Part shown: positions 46,794 to 57,297 of the stretch, piece after piece | Layout of the letters: each line of letters starts with the position of its first letter | How positions within the stretch are numbered: the first letter of the stretch is position 1 | From: Hsuehochloa calcarea | Lineage: Eukaryota > Streptophyta > Magnoliopsida > Poales > Poaceae | Assembly (NCBI GenBank): GCA_036346395.1 | Contig: CM070611.1 | Location: forward strand, 27,166,473-27,230,472 | Length of the DNA: 64,000 nucleotides | Reading direction: 5' to 3' | The notes under the pieces: generated by a model | Told to the model about the DNA's origin: nothing | The model's database searches: none | The model's input: only the letters and a program-made list of their open reading frames with translations | Translations under genes and position numbers: made by a program

Positions 46794-49700
46794 TGAGACC
46801 CCTTTATCCGGCTTGTAATGCTTAACCATCCATTCGGTCCTAGCATCACAAAACAGATAATCCGAGACTCGAGACATGTATACTTCCCAGAGTGCAAGAT
46901 ACACACCTCATCACAAAATTTATGTATCAATTCCATTCATCCACATAGAACCAAACACGTAATAGAAAAAGTATTAATAATATTAAACCGAGTCATTATA
47001 AAAGAGAGGCCAACCGCCAACAATAAAGAGACAACAATAATTAAACAATGAAGCGAAAGTGCCATAAGATGGCTACAACAAAAGAGCCAATCAAGGTGCC
47101 TTTAACCCACAAGGCAACCGACCGACCGCCAAGCTAGTCGCCAAACCCGGCACATCTCACAAAAGTGAGGCCCTTGGGGCTCACCTTCTTCCCCAAAACA
47201 AAAGCAAATTTAAAAAAGCCGTGAGTACTTTGAATGTACTCGCAAGACTTACATGTGGAATAACAAACCTGTACATATACTACATGCAAGCTTAATCAAC
47301 AAAGAGGTCAGAGGTTTCATTTTAGCATAAAGCAAGTTTTCATTTGCAATAATATAATAGATTGAAAGCAATTTAACAAATCTGTTTTTAATGTTCAAAT
47401 AAGCGCAAAAGACAACAAATTAACAAGAGATAGGAAACAACAACAACCCGGAAGTGACTAAACCATTAGTCACCACAACAATAGCATGAATTACCCATTC
47501 ATGCCAACCATGTCAAATTTTAATTTAAAAGGTTGAAGTCTAACTCTTGCAAAACCTAACCAAGCGTGTCCATAACCTAGGACGAGGCTATTCAATAGTT
47601 TTATCCTCGCAGGTGTACCAACTTACCCACACGCCGCATCGCCTTTTGCCAAGCTATTAAGCACACTTCCTTAGGTATGCCAAGACGGCTAAGTCCTACG
47701 AGACGCTTCCAATATTGTGAATTATTCATGAGCCGCCTGTATGGATAGAAACCCATACGCTGTGTCGGGTCGTGGCCCACCTCGGACAACTACCCTTCAC
47801 GGTAAAGCCTCGAACAATCATGACGCCTCGAGGTGGAGAGTCCATCCCTAAGCTCCACCACCGCACACCCAACACAAGAACACAATTCCTTTTTCACACA
47901 ACACACACAACGCCTCCTCCCGCGACTGAGATAACCCACGCCAAAGTACTAAGTCAAGAGAGGTCCCATATCCTCTCAAGTGGTTAGTACGCAAAAATGC
48001 TTGGAGAGTGTGACACAAGATGTTCGGTCCTTGTTGACTTAGGCAAGACAACCACAAACCCAATAACCCACCATCCAACCACTTGCCCAAGTCCAAATCA
48101 ATTTTTCCATTTTCGAATTTTGACTTTAAAAATTAACAAAGCACAAAGTGCTGGACATAATGGAAGAATAATAATTTTTGTGTGATCAAGACCATCGACT
48201 AAGTCGATGATCGCCCAAAGCTACCGAACTAGGCAGGGCTAAGCACAAAGATTCGTATTCTACTAAGTGACAAGAGTTCATCCATCGAACTCTAATCACC
48301 GCAAATAACCTAGGCTCAAGTAGTAGAGAATAAACAACATCCTACAGATTATGCAACTATAGGATCAACTAACCATAATTTAACACAAAGTAGCAATGCA
48401 TACATACAGCTTGAATTCAAAATATTAAACTTGTAAAATAATAGGATTAACATGATCAAACCGCTTGCCCGCTTGTTATGGTCAAGATGTTGTCGGGATC
48501 ACTCTCGTATCAATGTGCTCTTCTGATCCTATCGAAAGAACCAAAAAGAACCAATAAGGCAAAAGAAACCGAAAGATCCAACAGCCAACTTCAACAAAAA
48601 GCTCTCAAATTTTTACAGTAGAAAGAGCATGATTTTTATGAACTAATGCAACAAGAACCAATTGATTTGGATTCTTGATGCAAAAGATATGGCCAAAACA
48701 ATTTTGCTCAGCTTTCATAAATCAAAAATGCTACTATTCATTAGCAAAATTTTATGGGGCTATACTGAGTCTGAAAACATTTTTAACTTAAAGTCTAGTT
48801 AAAAACATAACCAACAAAATTTGAATCAACCGAAAAGGATTTGGAATGAATTAGTTATGCATTTTACAAGTTATCATATTTTTCAGTTGACAAATAAATC
48901 CTTTCGGGAAATCAGGAATTAAAACGACGTGGCCGAACGAGGAGCGTCGATCAAAGATCCGACGGTCCGCGTCCCAGCCGCTTAACGCGCGCTGGATTCA
49001 CAAATCCTAAACGCCACCGCTGATCTCGATCCAACGGTTGACGTGGATCGACGCTCGGGCGGTCCGAACGCTCACACGCATAGGAGCCGCTGATCTTGGA
49101 TCCAACGGTCCACACGGATCGAACCTTTCGGACGGTCCGAACGTTCACTCAGATCTGGACCGTTGATCTAAGGATCGACGGTCCACATCAATTCACGCTC
49201 AAAACTCGCTACCGATTTCATCCGACAAAACGACGGGAAGAGAGGATCATCGCCGCGACTCGCCGCGGCGGTGCGAGCAAGTGCCCAAAATGGGTTGCTA
49301 ACAAACTTGCGCACCCAATGGAACCAATAATTTTAGCCGCGGCGTTTAGAACGCCGCAAGCCGAGATGACAGAGATGACCGAAAATGGTCAAAACGAAAA
49401 TAGCAAATGAGCTCTGCGCGTCCAACCGAGCGGTGCCAAGCAACTAGGGACTAAAGAGGGTTACCCGAGCACGGAGAAAGCACAGAGGGACTGGAGCCGC
49501 CTCGATGAAGAAAAATAGGGCTTTCGCCGAAAGGGGGAACTCTAAAATTAAGCCGCCTCCTGCGGCAAAACCCAAATTGAGTGAGGGTTAATGATCACCG
49601 AGGTGAGAGGAATCGAGGGAGCAAGACCGAAAGGAATGAAGCTCAAGGGTACCGCCTTCACCAAGAGCTTGAAGCTCGGCAATGGCGCAATGTAAGGTTT

Positions 49701-50861
49701 CAAGTTTTGAGCTCAAGCAAACACAAGAGAGGTTGCCGAGCTTGCAGGCGCTTGAAAGGCTTCAATGGAAGGACCAGAGGAGCTTATATAGCGGGAATGG
49801 CAAAGTGAGCAACGGCAATAACCCTCTCGGTCAAACTCGCCATGAGAGCCTTTGAGAGCGACGGGCGCTTGAACAATGGACCTCGAGGAGGAGCACGACG
49901 GCATTTAATGCGCCCGAGCTAGCCGCTTAAAGGTGACCACAGAGGTGATCGCACACTGAAGCGCTTCTCCTCTGCTCACGCCATTGCTTGACTCAGACGC
50001 GCGCTCAGACCCGAGGAAGGAGACGACTCATCCACCGTCGGATTGAAATCGGACGGTCCAAAAGCAACGGGGTGATTAGAACGGTTTGAGCGCCCATTTT
50101 AGCCCGAGCCGCTGATTTGGATCCTACGGTTTACATTGCGCGAGGCGCTCGGACGGTCCGAACGCTCACGCGATTGTGGACCCTTGATTTAGAATCCAAC
50201 GGTTCAAATGGATCGGCGCGTTGAGGCGGTCCGAACGCTCACGCGATCGTGGACCGTTCGACGCTGATCCAACGGCGCACCACACTCGCGCCGGACCGAC
50301 CGGAGCAGTGCAGTTAGTTGACTGGGCCGAGTCAAGTGGCTCGAGCCCGAGTCTGATCCGAACCCGAGGAACAGGTGAAAACCGTTTAGGTTTGAATTTG
50401 AATAACTGATTTTTGGAGGAATTATATGGGGTAGCAAACAAACTCCAAAATTTATGAAATTTTAATCGAGCTTGTCGGTCGCAGGAGGAACCTCATATAA
50501 AATCTTCAGAGAGTTTTATGCAATGCATTTTTCTCTAAAAATTCCAGAGGGCCATTTTAGGATTTTGACTAATGTTTGACTTGTCTCAAAAATTATCAAA
50601 TAATTCTTGAAAATTATGAAATAATTCTGAGGTGTTAAACATCACCCCTAGGTTCAAAGAAAATTGTTTTCAGGGGTTGGGCACAAGATTTTCATGAAGG
50701 AGATTTGTGTTGGTGTCCAAATGGCAATTTGATTTTTGATTTCCCATAATTCCTTTACAACAATTATGGAACTGATTACAAAAATCAAGATCAGAGAACA
50801 AGTTTTAATTTCTCCTCATTTTTATTATATTTGAAACACAAACCAATTTTGGGATGTTACA
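46794..50861 (-). repeat. Gypsy B 5' LTR (about 4.07 kb)
   Basis: It starts TGTAACATCCC (50861 leftwards) and ends GGTCTCA (46794). It is followed by a degenerate PBS (46778-46793, reading TTTAGTATCGAGCC on the minus strand, against TTTGGTATCAGAGCC in A). It contains eight GATCCAACGGT-type boxes in two clusters (48950-49190 and 50040-50275) and the hairpin at 47221-47243. Confidence 0.9.
49782..49793 (-). promoter_or_regulatory. TATA box of gypsy B 5' LTR
   Basis: The minus strand reads CTATATAAGC. It lies between the two box clusters, the expected place for a core promoter with upstream and downstream arrays. Confidence 0.65.
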
Positions 50862-50964
50862 CATACCCCTGAGCCTGGATGTAAGTTTCCATTCGGCTCT
50901 TCCAGAAGGGGTAATCCGGACCATCAAAAACTGGAGGCTTGGTGGAATACTTGTCCGTTGCCAT
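50862..50964 (-). pseudogene. C1 gag N-terminus (34 codons before gypsy B)
   Basis: Starting at 50964 the minus strand reads M-A-T-D-K-Y-S-T-K-P-P-V-F-D-G-P-D-Y-P-F-W-K-S-R-M and on to Q-G-Y, a clean copia Gag N-terminus. It is cut at the gypsy B target duplication. The rest of gag is at 34761-37487. Confidence 0.85.
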
Positions 50965-50997
50965 GGCTCAACCGACCGTTAAGATCTATCAAGAAGA

Positions 50998-51017
50998 GCT
51001 AACCGCTCGATACCAAT
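50998..51017 (-). promoter_or_regulatory. Primer-binding site of C1
   Basis: The minus strand reads TTGGTATCGAGCGGTTAGC next to the LTR end, a tRNA-Met-type site with one A missing, as in C2. Confidence 0.7.
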
Positions 51018-52615
51018 TGAAGGACCGAAATGGCAACAGAGGGGGTGAATGGTGCCTAAAAATTAATACTCCCTTCAACGTATTTAAAACCAGCCTACCA
51101 AGATCTCTGAAGATCTAAAGAAAGTAAATGAAGCAAGATCAAATAACAAAAACAAGTTTCAGTCGTTCTTCCGAAATCGGAAGTTCCGGCGTTAGATTGC
51201 GGAAGTTCCGCTATGCATTTCCATTGCATAAAATCGAAGCTCGATTATCCCGACCAAAGAACGAACGCAGCTGGGTTTTTGCCCAAAAATCCAAACTACT
51301 TAATCTTGAATGCTCTTCTCAGGTCAAGTTTTACAAGACATCATCCTAAACACCATCTTGACCTTATGGAGAAGAATCGCAACCAAAGATTCAATAATCG
51401 AACCAAAAACGGATTTCTTGAAGAAGGGGCAAGAAAGACCAAAACCAAAGATAAGCGAGATTCTCAGATCCTTAGAGCATGAAACTTTGAGGAAGTAATA
51501 GCAATACCAAAACGATTCTAGATATGAAGTTTCATGCTATCTTGTAAAACCAATCAAAAGATATGCCAAAACCCTAGATATTCAACATGAACAGAGAGAG
51601 AGAGAGAGTTGCAAAATCAAGTAATCAAAACCTCAGATTTCATTGGATTGAAATATGGATTACAGAGGTAACACAAAGAGAAATGATTACAATAGGTTTC
51701 AGTTCATCAACTCCACAAACTCAAAAAGCAAAACACACCCTTTTGGTGGAGCTAACCCTAATTTTCTCTCTCAAAGTCTAACCCTAACTCCAGGGTTCTC
51801 CCCTATTTATAGCCTTTGCTAATGGGCCTCCAACCCATTAAGCCCGCTACACCCGAACGGAACCGCCTCCACTTTTGCCGCTGCGAAAAGACCTTTCGCC
51901 TTTGCGCACCTTCCGAAGCCTCCGTACACCTTGTTGTGCACGACTCGCAACCGCTTCAAGATTCACGCCGCCTTCGACACATCCCAACCGTTCGACCTCA
52001 ACGCCTCCTGCGCTTAGTCCGTCCACGTGTCTCGCCACGACTCCATCTTGATGCCCTGCAGTCAACACAGACAAAAACACATCACATAGCATTGCACAAT
52101 ATCATAGCATCAACAATTGTATAAGACTCAAACTCATACAAAATCAAAATCACAAAATAATCTTCTCGCGATTACGGACACAATCGGAAGTTCCGCAATT
52201 ACCACAGCGGAAGTTCCGATTTCCGGAACATCCGCACTTGTCAGGAATATCGGAAGTTCCGCGCTCAACACTGCGGTACTTCCGATATCCGGAACAACCG
52301 ACTTTCCAGATATTTAATTCCGATTTAATATCTCAGAGAACACTCAATGTCGAGATATCGGACACTCCGCTACCCCTTGTGCGGAAGTTCCGATTTCCTT
52401 CAGCCGAGAGCAAAACCCAGATAAATCGGAAGTTCCTATTTCCAACACCGGTAGTTCCGATTAATCGGAACTTCCGCTCCATACACAGCGGTAGTTCCGA
52501 TTTCCCTGACTCAGCCCAGAAACAGTCCAAACCGAAAACCTCAACTCTCAATCTAATCAACACACTTGTCAAATACTCATCACTCAGAGTGGAGGACCTC
52601 TCACATGGTCTCTCA
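51018..52615 (-). repeat. C1 5' LTR (about 1.6 kb)
   Basis: The better-preserved C1 LTR, with TG...CA ends. About a dozen CGGAAGTTCCG-type palindromes lie in two groups (51172-51245 and 52185-52510). The TATA box is at 51803-51814. The right flank 52616-52620 is ATAGA, part of C2. Confidence 0.9.
51803..51814 (-). promoter_or_regulatory. TATA box of C1 5' LTR
   Basis: The minus strand reads GGCTATAAATAG. It lies between the two palindrome groups and close to AACCCTAA telo-box-like motifs. Confidence 0.65.
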
Positions 52616-52827
52616 ATAGACCACGGGTAGCACCTAGACAGGGGGAGTATCGGTCTTTTGGTAGATCGTTTTGGAGAGGTCCAGGTGGTGCTCATGGGCA
52701 TTCTTATGATTTTGTGCCTAATCATCTTTCTGCTGCTTCTTTTGCTATTCCCAGGCATCGTCCATCTCAGTACTGGACACTTAGATCTTTTATTTCAAAT
52801 CCCAGTACTGAGGCATGGATTTTTTGA
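52616..52827 (+). pseudogene. C2(+) gag C-terminal tail
   Basis: It resumes C2 after C1 with G-A-H-G-H-S-Y-D-F-V-P-N-H and ends N-P-S-T-E-A-W-I-F then a stop (52825-52827), matching the tails at 12521 and 18440. About 0.6 kb of gag between 22938 and this point, including the second knuckle, is missing. Confidence 0.75.
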
Positions 52828-54216
52828 GGGAGTTTTGCTTCTTTTTGCATTCATTGTGTTATAATGCATTTTTATTTCAAATGTCTTGCATTGCATGATA
52901 AAACTTGTGGAGCTTTGATTATTATCCTTGTATGGCTTGTTTTCATACTCTATACCTTGTCATATCAAGTGATAGTCGGCTAGACTTCTTTTATGGCTCT
53001 TCGTATTTTGGCTTAGCTTTCTCCTTGCTAGCTTTATATCTGTGAGCAATTTGAATCAAATCATGTCTTGTTGGATCTTATGACTAGTTTTGCTCTAGTG
53101 ATCCTCTTATGATTCTAGCCATGTCAAATAGGTTGAATTGGGTCTTGAACTTATTTTGAGATGAAAAATGAGCTTTTTATCTTCTTAAGTCAAGCAAATA
53201 AAAAATGAGATTTTCTGTGCGAAAAAACTGATCTCACCAATCCTTTCTCATGAGACGGCTTGCCATTGCACTAGGCATGAACTCAGGGGGAGTTTTGGAT
53301 GACCTAGATCATTCTTTTAAGCTTATCGCTTGAGATGGTCGCGGCAAGGCTTGAGATCTAGCACAGTGAAAAAGTCTTTTATAGAGAATGCTCAAAATGC
53401 TAAGTGCGTGAGTTTTGCTTCAAAAGAATACTCTTAATGCTCAAAATGCCTCAGTTCTTGTTTTGAGTCTCTTTTTACTTATAGACATGGCTTGACTCAT
53501 CTTTGGTTGCTTTTAGTGAATCTATGATATGGAGCAACCTTTCATGATTTTAATTCTGTTAATCTCAGATTGCTGCTATTTTGGTTTTAGCTTTGCAGTA
53601 CATGTTTTGCCATGATTGAATATAGCTTCTTCACCTTATATGGCTTGGTATAATTCTTGTACTGTCTACTTCGATAATGGTCATGGCTCCTTTTACTAAA
53701 TTTCAAATAAAGTCAGTTCTTCATGCTCTTTCTTTTCCCTTGCATCTTGATGAATTCATTGTCAAAGGGGGAGAAGGAATAAGGATTGAAGAAAATGCTG
53801 TTTTGGAGCTTTTGGTTTACATAAGGTTTCATACATCAAAGAACACACATAAAAAAATGTGAACCTTTTGAAAATTTGTGATCACAGTGAGTTGAGTCTC
53901 TGGGTTTTATTGCCTTTTTCTGATCTTAATTGCAATTGAAGAAGACTCACAATGATCAAAGGTCAAATAGAACATTTTGTCTTTCATATGGACCTAAGTG
54001 AGACTTTTGGCTACTTTCTAGAAATTGAATCCTTTTGTGCTTTCATTGCCTTATCTCACTTGCCTATACTATTCTGAAGCCAGCTTGGTCGGTTCCTAGG
54101 CTTTTTCTTGCTTATGGACCAAGTTGTGCCTTTATGCGAAAACGGCGATTTTTACTTTTCATTTCGAAAAACCACATTTTCTGGGAAATTGCCAATGTGT
54201 TCATCAAGGGGGAGAT
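52828..54216 (+). other. C2(+) 3' noncoding region
   Basis: It has the same layout as in C2(-): conserved block at about 53229-53366, internal purine tract GTCAAAGGGGGAGAAGG at 53761-53777, LTR-proximal purine tract AAGGGGGAGAT at 54206-54216. No pol sequence is present. Confidence 0.85.
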
Positions 54217-56110
54217 TGTGGATATCGTGAGGATATGTGCACGATCTCAGGATGATGAGTCAATTGGCAATAGCTTTGTTGGTTTGCAAAATCTCGCGTT
54301 TTCGGGGTTTGCTTCTTCTTTGTCGGACTACAAAGTGGTCGGACCGGCGTTGTCGTGATCGGACGCGCCGTGACTGATCGACCGGCGATGGTGGCGGTCG
54401 GACCGGCCTACTCGACTTAAAATTGGTTTTTGAGCTAATCCAAAATAGGTTGTGTAAGCGGTGAGGAGTCTCACGGATGTGGTTGCATCATTTTTGGAGC
54501 TCCCAGTCAAAAGTTCTTTGAGTTGAAAATTCCAGAAGGTTTCGGATTTTCAAGCTGGAAATTTGGCTAAGTCCTGTTGACCGGTCTGACCGCCGTTGTG
54601 GGAGCGGTCCGACCGGCCTGATATCGGTCGGACCGGCCTTGTGGGGCGGTCAGACCGGCGATGACTTGGAGGTGAGCCAAGTTTGCATTGATGTGTTTTG
54701 ATTGTGATTAATGTTTGGTTATCAATGCTTTATTGATGTATATTGCATTGCGGAACTAATGTGGGTCAAGTTGTGAAGAACTTGTTCCCGGAAACGGTTT
54801 GTTTGTCTATTGCTGTGCAGGTGGCTTGCAGGTCAACGACGTCAACGGTGGGTGGATCGGGACTACGCTTGGAGAGCTGAGGTCCAGAACGGTCATGGAT
54901 ACCGGGTGAGGTCGTGTGACTCAAGCATGGTGCAGGATGGGCAAGATGGATCGAACGGTGGTTGGTGCAAATTGGTTGGATCAGCGGTGCGGATATCGGT
55001 GCGAGTCTCAGGGAGGTTCGATGGGATTGGACAAGAGAGGCTTGGCGCGATGAGAACCACTGATCAACCTACACGTGGTGAAGCAGGCGATTGCTTCAAC
55101 AGATGTTGTGTGTGGGTCCCATGTGTGAATGGGTCCCAAAAGTGTAACCCTAGTCCTCTCCTATAAATAGAAGGGGGGAGATGTAAAACCCCTTTGAAGC
55201 TTCCATTTGGTTTTCCCCTTCCTTTTTCTAGGGTTAGGGTTTGGAGAGGAAGAGAGGGAGAGATTGTGATTGCTCCTTGGTGAGCTCTTGTCCTCCTAGA
55301 GGGAGTGGCTTTGTAAGCATCTTGTGAGATCAATCAATCTTGTGATGCTTGCTTGAGAGTTCATTTGTCTCTCTTTTGTGTTCTTCTCTCATTTGGATGG
55401 ATTTGGTGCTTCCTTGATTCAAGTGGTTAAACTTGGTCTATTGACCCACTTTGTCTTGCTTTGATGTGTGGGAGTACTCCTAAAATCTTTTAGACCATCA
55501 ACCCCCACAAGCAAGTCTTGAATCAAAGATTTTCATATTTCTAGGGTTTGTGCACTTCTTTGTTAAATCCTTAAGAGATCGATTCTGGGAAGTGGATCTG
55601 AAGGATCGTCGCTAGAAATAGGTCTCTAATATCATTAGGGAGGTGTGCTCGAAATTTGGTCAAGTTTCATTGGTTGAATCAAAAGTTGGATCAAATTTCG
55701 TTTTGGTTTTGGGCTTCATTTTTCAAGATCTTGGATGAACCGGTCGATCCGGTGTTGCAACGGCGGTCCGACCGCCGTATTTTCGATCATTTGCATCGCC
55801 GGTCGAACCGCTGTCCACCGGTCCGACCGCCAGTTAGTTGCCGGTTAGACCGCTGGTTGAACGTCGGTCAGACCGCCCTTGGTAGCCGGTCAGACCGCCT
55901 GTGCCCAGATCTGCCCTTTGAGTTTAAGTCTCCACTTTTGTGTCGTGTGGTTGTCGGGGTTATCGAATTCAGCACAAGGCTTCCGCTGTGCACCTACTGA
56001 TCTTCTTAGCTTTCATAGCTAAAGGAGTAAAGTTCGTGTTGAATTTGATTTAGGCGAGAAAGTTGAGAAAGCGCCTATTCACCCCCCCTAGTCGCCTTTC
56101 CGGTCCTACA
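54217..56110 (+). repeat. C2(+) 3' LTR (about 1.89 kb)
   Basis: It starts TGTGGATATCG and ends CCGGTCCTACA. It is the inverted copy of the C2(-) LTRs. Palindrome clusters lie at 54334-54665 and 55738-55905. The right flank ACCTC (56111-56115) is gypsy LTR sequence and the expected target duplication. Confidence 0.9.
55161..55170 (+). promoter_or_regulatory. TATA box of C2(+) LTR
   Basis: CTATAAATAG, with GGTTAGGGTTTGG (55232-55244), a telo-box-like motif, about 60 bp downstream. Confidence 0.65.
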
Positions 56111-57297
56111 ACCTCTCTTGACTAAGTACTTTGGCGTGTGTTATCTCCGAGTCGCAGGAGGGGGTTGTGTGTGTTGTGTGAAAAAGGATATGTGTTCTTG
56201 TGTTGGGTGTGCGGTGGTGGAGATTCCGGGTAGGCTATCCACCTCGAGGGGCGTCGTAGTTGTCCAAGGCTTTACCCGTGAGGGGTAGTTGACCGAGGCT
56301 TTACGATGACTCCGACACAACGTATAGGTTTCTATCCATACGGGCGACTCGCAGTTAATACATAATATTAGAAATGCCTCGAAGGACTTAGCTGTGCCGG
56401 CATACCAAAGGAAGTATGCTAATCATATGGCAAAAAGGCGGTCTGACGTGTGGGTACATTGGTACACCCCTGCAGGGATAAAACTATTCGAATAGCCTCG
56501 TCCTAGGTTATGGACATGCTTGGCAAGGTCGTGCAAGAACTGGACTACAACCTTTTAATTAAAATTTGACAGGGTTGGCATGAATGGGTAATTCATGCTC
56601 TTGTTGTGGTGACTATGGGTTTAGTCACTTTCAGGATTGTTGTTATCCTCTATCTATTGTTATTATTGTTGTCCTTTACTGTTATTTGAACATTAAAAAC
56701 AGATTTGTCAACTTGCTTTTAAATGTACTACATTATTGCAAATAAAGATTGCTTTGTGCCGAAAATGAAACATACAGCCACCACTTAAATAAGCTTGCAT
56801 GTAGCATATGTATAGGACTGTTATTCTACACGTAAGTCTTGCAGAGTACAATTTCTGTACTCATTTGCTTTGCTTAACTATTTGTTGCAGAGGAGGAAGG
56901 TGAGCCCCATGGGCCTCACTTTTGTGAGATGTCTTTGGTTTGGCGACTAGCTTGGCGGCCGTCGGTTGCCTTGTGGGTTAAAGGCACACCGATTGGCTCT
57001 TTTGTTTATGGTCATCTTATGGCACTTTTACTTCATTGCTTATTTTTGTATTTATATGTATTAGGACGGTCGGCCTCTCTTTTGTAATAACTATCCTTTA
57101 TTTAGTTTAACTTCTGGTTTGTGCTTTTGCTTTGGTTCTATGTGAATGAATGGAATTGATGCATGACTTTTTGTAAAGAGGTGTGTATACTGCATTTCTG
57201 GGAAGTATACATGTCTCGAGTCTCGGTTTATTTTGTTTGTGATGCTAGGACCGAGTGGATGGTTAAGCATTACAAGCCCGATAAATCGGGTCTCACA
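56111..57297 (+). repeat. Gypsy LTR fragment (+), 3' terminal part
   Basis: This is the inverted equivalent of about 2470-3670 of the gypsy A LTR, ending CGGGTCTCACA at 57297. It contains the palindrome (56484-56495) and hairpin (56844-56862). Its 5' part, expected left of C2(+), is not visible. Confidence 0.85.

Larger units (their letters stand above)
37488..50861 (-). mobile_element. Ty3/gypsy chromovirus B, both LTRs present
   Basis: A 13.4-kb minus-strand element: 5' LTR 46794-50861, leader with tandem duplication, gag, pol ending in a chromodomain, purine tract, 3' LTR 37488-41548. It is inserted in C1 gag with target duplication CATAC: the right flank 50862-50866 is CATAC and the left flank 37483-37487 is CATAT. 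The uninterrupted sister copy reads GGCATACCCC at 28190-28199. The two LTRs are nearly identical over the stretches I compared, with the visible differences mostly 1-5 base indels. It is the innermost and probably youngest element here. Confidence 0.9.
28350..52615 (-). mobile_element. C1, Sirevirus-like Ty1/copia element with pol
   Basis: This is a minus-strand element with 5' LTR 51018-52615, PBS, gag, pol (PR-IN-RT-RNase H), a long 3' noncoding region and 3' LTR 28350-29939. It is about 10.9 kb once the 13.4-kb gypsy B insertion is removed. It sits in C2(+): the base after its right LTR starts ATAGA, and uninterrupted C2 copies read GAGGATAGACC at this site. Features pointing to Sireviruses are the long gag with coiled coil and two knuckles, tRNA-Met PBS, multiple purine tracts and palindrome clusters in the LTR. 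All frames are broken, so it is inactive as assembled. Confidence 0.85.

Noticed and set aside
9064..57297. Single gypsy element spanning from the left LTR end to the right LTR end
   Set aside because: The two LTR fragments are in opposite orientation and both are 3' ends, so they cannot be the two ends of one element.
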